Shown here: positions 13,961 to 15,461 of the stretch, one piece after another | Layout: each line of letters opens with the position of its first letter | Numbering within the stretch: the stretch's first letter is position 1 | Assembly (NCBI GenBank): GCA_017629395.1 | Contig: JAGBXH010000081.1 | Coordinates: forward strand, 1 to 15,461 | Direction: 5' to 3' | Length of the DNA stretch: 15,461 nt | DNA from: Clostridia bacterium | GTDB taxonomy: Bacteria; Bacillota; Clostridia; Oscillospirales; CAG-272 | Program-made: the position numbers and the translations under genes | Notes under the pieces: model-generated | The model's input: only the letters and a program-made list of their open reading frames with translations | The model's database searches: none | Told to the model about the DNA's origin: nothing

Positions 13961-14812
13961 TCAATCCTTCTTCTTGATGCAAACAACGCCAAGTGCAATG
14001 ATTGCAACAACTGCACCGATGCTTACGATGCTGCCGCAGCCCTTCTTTTCCTCGGGCTTTGCAGCTGCGGGCTTCTTGGTGCCTTCCTCGGTCTCTTCCT
14101 CGGTTTCAGCCTCGGTAGTAGCTACTTCTTCGGTGGTGGGAGCTTCGGTCTCCTCCTCTTCCTCAAAGCCGCACCAGTTGTAAGCATCCTCTTCGGTCTT
14201 GAACATAGCAATCTCCATCAGGTAGATCACATCACCCTCGTCCATGCCGATAGGGTCGATTCTGAGCTGGGTGATTTTGCCTTCCCATGCACCCTCAAGG
14301 TTGAAGATGAAGTAGGTAAAGCCGTTTGCCTCATCACAGTATTCGCTGGTTGCCTTAGCGTCCTCGGTGGGAGCGGTTACGGAACCTGCGCAGTGGTAGA
14401 TCTCAAAGTCATCGTAGTAGCCATCCTCGGGAACTGCGAACTTGAGAACGATGTAGGAAACCTCCTCACCGGTCAAGGGGGTCAGGTCGTACTTCTTAAA
14501 GTAGGTGGAGTAATTGATCGTGAAGTTGGGGTCTTCGGGATACTTGATATTGATCTTGTAGCCTTCCCATTCACCCTTCTTAGAAACGCCGCTGCTCTTT
14601 GCCAGACCATTGCTTCCGCCGATGGGATTGGGCTTTGCAATCAGATCAACGTCGAAGACGAGTCTGTCATTGGTACGCTCAACGGGTGCAGCCTGCTCAG
14701 CAGTGGTTTCTTCTCCGGCTGCTGCGGTGGTTTCTTCATTTGCATAAGCGCAGAGAGCCAGGCAGGAAGCCAGCATCAGCACGCAAAGCATCAGGGACAA
14801 TACTTTTCTCAT
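13961..14812 (-). CDS. Secreted protein with jelly-roll-like domain and Cys-containing C-terminal membrane tail
   Basis: A 283-aa exported protein of unknown function. A Sec signal peptide spans 1-25 (MRKVLSLML...LALCAYA, cleavage likely before NEET), followed by a short Thr/Glu/Ala linker. Residues about 50-212 form a beta-rich domain whose end, KITQLRIDPIGMDEGDVIYLMEIAMF (179-204), has the (I/L)RIDP...GD(V/I)IYL..I pattern. From memory this occurs in carbohydrate-binding-like jelly-roll domains of surface proteins from gut Clostridia. A highly acidic Thr/Glu/Pro linker (216-256) leads to KKGCGS (256-261), a hydrophobic helix (262-279) and the basic end KKKD. No LPxTG motif is present. The ATG at 14810-14812, with AGGAG just upstream, is preferred over an upstream in-frame ATG at 14863 that overlaps the promoter. 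Monocistronic. Confidence 0.82.
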   Translation of the reverse strand: MRKVLSLMLCVLMLASCLALCAYANEETTAAAGEETTAEQAAPVERTNDRLVFDVDLIAKPNPIGGSNGLAKSSGVSKKGEWEGYKINIKYPEDPNFTINYSTYFKKYDLTPLTGEEVSYIVLKFAVPEDGYYDDFEIYHCAGSVTAPTEDAKATSEYCDEANGFTYFIFNLEGAWEGKITQLRIDPIGMDEGDVIYLMEIAMFKTEEDAYNWCGFEEEEETEAPTTEEVATTEAETEEETEEGTKKPAAAKPEEKKGCGSIVSIGAVVAIIALGVVCIKKKD

Positions 14813-14850
14813 AACTTTTCTCCTTGTAAGTAATATGGGTTTACACATAT

Positions 14851-14879
14851 ATTTTACATGCAATGCGATTATTTGTCAA
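14851..14879 (-). promoter_or_regulatory. Promoter of the 283-aa secreted protein gene
   Basis: TTGACA (14874-14879) and TAAAAT (14851-14856) on the minus strand, 17 bp apart. No terminator is visible between the gene ending at 14902 and this promoter, so read-through from upstream may add to expression. Confidence 0.75.
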
Positions 14880-14901
14880 CAGTTTTTTTAAGAAAATGCG
14901 T

Positions 14902-15294
14902 TTATTCGCCCTTGCAGGAGCAGGGCTTGGTGAAAAATCCGGTCAGATCCATTTCCCATTTGCCTTGCTCGTTTTGGCGAAATCCGATGGCTTTGATCAA
15001 GCCCTCGTCCTGCACCTCTCCGGTATAGTAAGCAAGATGCACGTCGCAAAGGTCAATGAAATTGAGCGCAGCTCTGCCTGCCGTGAACATGGCTTGGAAA
15101 GCGTCCGCGTCGGGCAGGGAGATCAAGGAATGCACCTCACCGTGATCCTCGTAAATATTAAACTGACAAACGCCCGAAAATTTGCCCTCGTCCCAAACGC
15201 TGTAGCAAAAATCCTCGGGTAAAAATTCCACACCGCAAAGGCTGCAGACCTTTTTTTGCGTGGGCTTGTCCTGTATGGGCTTGACCTCAAACAT
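14902..15294 (-). CDS. Small GNAT-like protein with a Cys quartet
   Basis: A 130-aa cytoplasmic protein without a named function. Its middle resembles a compact GNAT fold: GKFSGVCQFNIYEDHGEVHSL (38-57) as the central beta hairpin, FQAMFTAGRAALNFIDLCDVHLAYY (66-90) as the helix and next strand, and LIKAIGFRQNEQGKWEMDL (99-117) as the usual last strands. No clear acetyl-CoA (R/Q)-x2-G-x-(G/A) loop is visible. CSLC (17-20) near the N terminus and CSC (125-127) at the C terminus could form a four-Cys metal site that joins both ends. The start ATG (15292-15294) overlaps the last 8 bases of the upstream pseudouridine synthase gene, and its AAAGGAG lies inside that gene, so translation is probably coupled. 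Confidence 0.72.
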   Translation of the reverse strand: MFEVKPIQDKPTQKKVCSLCGVEFLPEDFCYSVWDEGKFSGVCQFNIYEDHGEVHSLISLPDADAFQAMFTAGRAALNFIDLCDVHLAYYTGEVQDEGLIKAIGFRQNEQGKWEMDLTGFFTKPCSCKGE

Positions 15295-15461
15295 GATCCC
15301 TCTCTCCTTTCAGATAAGCAACCTGAGCTGCGCTCAGACGCACGTATTTTCCCTCGGGCACCTCTCCAAGCTCCAATTCTCCGATAGCAACGCGCACCAG
15401 CTGCTTGACGCGTAAGTTCTGCAGCTCGCAAATGCGGCGGATCTGGCGGTTGCGCCCCTCG
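15287..15461 (-). CDS. RsuA/RluB-family pseudouridine synthase, C-terminal part (partial)
   Basis: The last 57 residues of a gene that enters from the right edge. They begin EGRNRQIRR-(I)CE, the strongly conserved basic motif near the C terminus of the RsuA/RluB/RluE/RluF family, which convert specific uridines of 16S or 23S rRNA to pseudouridine. The following residues V-x2-L-x-R-x2-IGELELGEVPEGKYVRLS match the family's usual ending. The catalytic Asp lies upstream, outside the window. In Clostridia the common member is RluB (23S rRNA), but this fragment cannot separate RluB from RsuA. The TGA at 15287-15289 overlaps the start of the next gene by 8 bases, and the final codons carry that gene's ribosome binding site. 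Confidence 0.9.
   Translation of the reverse strand, partial: EGRNRQIRRICELQNLRVKQLVRVAIGELELGEVPEGKYVRLSAAQVAYLKGERDHV

Overview
The window reads like chromosomal DNA of an uncultured low-to-mid-GC Firmicute, most likely a gut Clostridia (Oscillospirales or Christensenellales-like). The grounds are a class A RNase P RNA, a TPP riboswitch driving an ECF-type thiamine transporter subunit (ThiT), several lipoproteins with Thr/Glu/Pro-rich linkers, and strong A/G-rich ribosome binding sites. Ten candidate sigma-A promoters can be read, and every one has exactly 17 bp between its -35 and -10 boxes. The placement comes from gene style only; no phylogenetic marker was aligned.

Layout. 1-471 (-): 5' part of an iron-containing alcohol dehydrogenase, cut by the window edge. 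711-1076 (-): rnpB with its own promoter and a perfectly palindromic terminator. 1107-1784 (-): thiT under a TPP riboswitch. 2114-2806 (+): small Thr-rich lipoprotein. 2958-5056 (+): pgk-tpiA glycolytic operon closed by a 19-bp stem terminator. 5119-7626 (-): two-gene lipoprotein unit, an unknown 330-aa protein followed by an ABC-type solute-binding protein. 7799-10990 (-): 1063-aa beta-helix lipoprotein with tandem beta-sandwich modules. 11254-12966 (+): long-chain acyl-CoA ligase-like AMP-forming enzyme, divergent from the beta-helix gene. 13104-13631 (+): GNAT acetyltransferase. 13698-13850: foldback, MITE-like intergenic element. 13961-14812 (-): secreted protein with a Cys-containing C-terminal membrane tail. 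14902-15294 (-): 130-aa GNAT-like protein with a Cys quartet, overlapping the end of an RsuA/RluB-type pseudouridine synthase that runs off the right edge.

Working together. Most of the window is housekeeping: RNA processing, thiamine uptake, lower glycolysis, acyl activation and rRNA modification. The accessory theme is cell-surface protein. Five of the genes encode exported proteins (lipobox or signal peptide), and four of those have low-complexity linkers that would hold a folded domain off the membrane. The beta-helix protein and the solute-binding protein fit carbohydrate capture or breakdown at the surface, but no permease, ATPase or sugar-catabolic genes lie here, so this is inference.

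I see no phage, plasmid, CRISPR, toxin-antitoxin or recognisable defence system, and no clear undescribed multi-gene system. The best leads are the Cys-containing C-terminal tail of the 283-aa protein, the uncharacterised 330-aa lipoprotein, the beta-helix lipoprotein, the charged insertion in PGK, the foldback element, a possible antiterminator in the thiT leader, and two palindromes upstream of the acyl-CoA ligase.
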